Made by a program: the position numbers and the translations under genes
Notes under the pieces: generated by a model
Told to the model about the DNA's origin: nothing
The model's input: the letters and a program-made list of their open reading frames with translations, nothing else
Databases searched by the model: none
Source of the DNA: Chloroflexota bacterium
Lineage (GTDB): Bacteria; Chloroflexota; Anaerolineae; B4-G1
Length of the DNA stretch: 5,208 nucleotides
Direction: 5' to 3'
Assembly (NCBI GenBank): GCA_003648125.1
Contig: QMOE01000217.1
Location: 1 to 5,208, forward strand
Shown: in pieces, positions 4,539 to 5,208 of the stretch
How positions within the stretch are numbered: position 1 is the first letter of the stretch
Layout of the letters: each line of letters starts with the position of its first letter

Positions 4539-5208
4539 TGCAGGGAGAGCGGCTGCGCGGTTACGGTCTGGCCCTCACCGCCGCTGCTCTGTGGGCGACG
4601 CTGGGTCTCTTTTACCGGAGGCTGGAGGGGTACGGTCTCTCTCGCCTGACCATCGTCTTTTACCGGGCGGCGCTCACCGCGCTGATACTGTTTCTCCTCC
4701 TGGGCTGGCGGCGGCGCGATTGGTTGAGGCTGGAGCGGCGCGACTGGCTCCTGTTCGCGGCTCTGGGGCTGTTGGGCGTGGCTGCCTTTTTCGTCGTCTA
4801 CATCCATGCCATCGCTCTGGTCGGGATGGGCATGGCGGCGGTCTTGATGTACACCGCTCCGGCCTGGGTGACGCTGTTAAGCATCTTTTTCTTCCAGGAG
4901 CGGTTGAGCGGGGTCAAAGTTGTGGCGGTCTTGTTGGCCTGTGGAGGCTGCGCGCTGGTCGGGCAGGTGTACGACCTGGCGAGCGTGCGCTTGAAACTAC
5001 TCGGCATCCTGGCTGGCCTGGGGGCCGGGCTGACCTACGGCCTCTACACCCTGTTCAGCAAAATCGCCCAGCGCCGTCACACCTCATGGGGCACGCTGGC
5101 CTACGCGCTGGGACTGGGGGCGCTGTTTATGCTCCCGCTGCAACCGCCATCCGACCTGGCGCTGGCCGTGACCACCCCGCCCGCTCTCTTTTGGCTGCTG
5201 ATGTTGGC
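4538..5208 (+). CDS. EamA/DMT-family transporter, 3' truncated by window end
   Basis: An integral membrane permease of the drug/metabolite transporter superfamily (EamA, ten-helix type), which commonly exports amino acids or other metabolites. The 223 complete codons seen cover about seven of ten helices: roughly 9-26, 37-57, 70-93, 97-119, 125-144, 154-176 and 184-201. The first EamA repeat is complete, with LWATLGLFYRR near the N-terminus, a conserved TAPAW (106-110) in the fourth helix and E121-R122 at its end. The second repeat starts near residue 154. The reading frame stays open to the last base, so the gene continues outside. The start is GTG at 4538, sharing one base with the preceding TAG stop; AGAGG (4523-4527) is a modest ribosome binding site. 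Substrate is unknown, but co-transcription suggests a product or precursor of the upstream amino-acid enzymes. Confidence 0.85.
   Translation, partial: MQGERLRGYGLALTAAALWATLGLFYRRLEGYGLSRLTIVFYRAALTALILFLLLGWRRRDWLRLERRDWLLFAALGLLGVAAFFVVYIHAIALVGMGMAAVLMYTAPAWVTLLSIFFFQERLSGVKVVAVLLACGGCALVGQVYDLASVRLKLLGILAGLGAGLTYGLYTLFSKIAQRRHTSWGTLAYALGLGALFMLPLQPPSDLALAVTTPPALFWLLML

Overview
This 5.2-kb window is ordinary-density bacterial chromosome. It is GC-rich, with all supported genes on the + strand: one DNA-repair gene (recO), then a tightly packed five-gene operon that runs off the right edge. The RecO sequence, the extended TATAAT promoter and the gene mix look most like Chloroflexota (Anaerolineae-type) to me. 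That is recognition from memory and was not checked by any search.

Positions 1-259 hold no gene I can support. They carry a dense run of small inverted repeats (1-108), including two hairpins each followed by CTACAG, then a short helically phased CTCTGTG-type repeat (145-174) and a good sigma70-type promoter whose start lies almost on the recO ribosome binding site. recO (260-1096) encodes the recombination mediator RecO, with one cysteine of its zinc knuckle missing.

Positions 1097-1554 are a 458-base gap that is not empty. A near-consensus promoter (TTGACG-17-TAGAAT) overlaps the recO stop and would give the downstream operon a leader of about 430 nt. The leader contains alternative base-pairing segments, a MITE-like palindromic element of about 100 bp flanked by a perfect 14-bp direct repeat, and a hairpin just before the operon's Shine-Dalgarno.

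The operon (1555 to the end) has junctions of GTGA overlap, 4-nt gap, ATGA overlap and TAGTG overlap. Its order is: an FAD-dependent amino/imino-acid oxidoreductase of the DAO family; an 80-aa arginine-rich helical protein of unknown function; a small nucleotidyltransferase-fold protein; an ornithine cyclodeaminase/mu-crystallin-family NAD(P) enzyme; and a truncated EamA/DMT-family permease. The flavoenzyme, the OCD-family enzyme and the exporter make sense together: oxidation of an amine or imino acid, reduction of a cyclic or linear imine, and metabolite transport. The small-protein/nucleotidyltransferase pair splits the two metabolic enzymes and resembles toxin-antitoxin-like or orphan nucleotidyltransferase pairs. 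The nucleotidyltransferase gene is visibly less GC-rich than its right-hand neighbour. This pair, and the covarying hairpin/MITE family, are the most likely places for undescribed biology.
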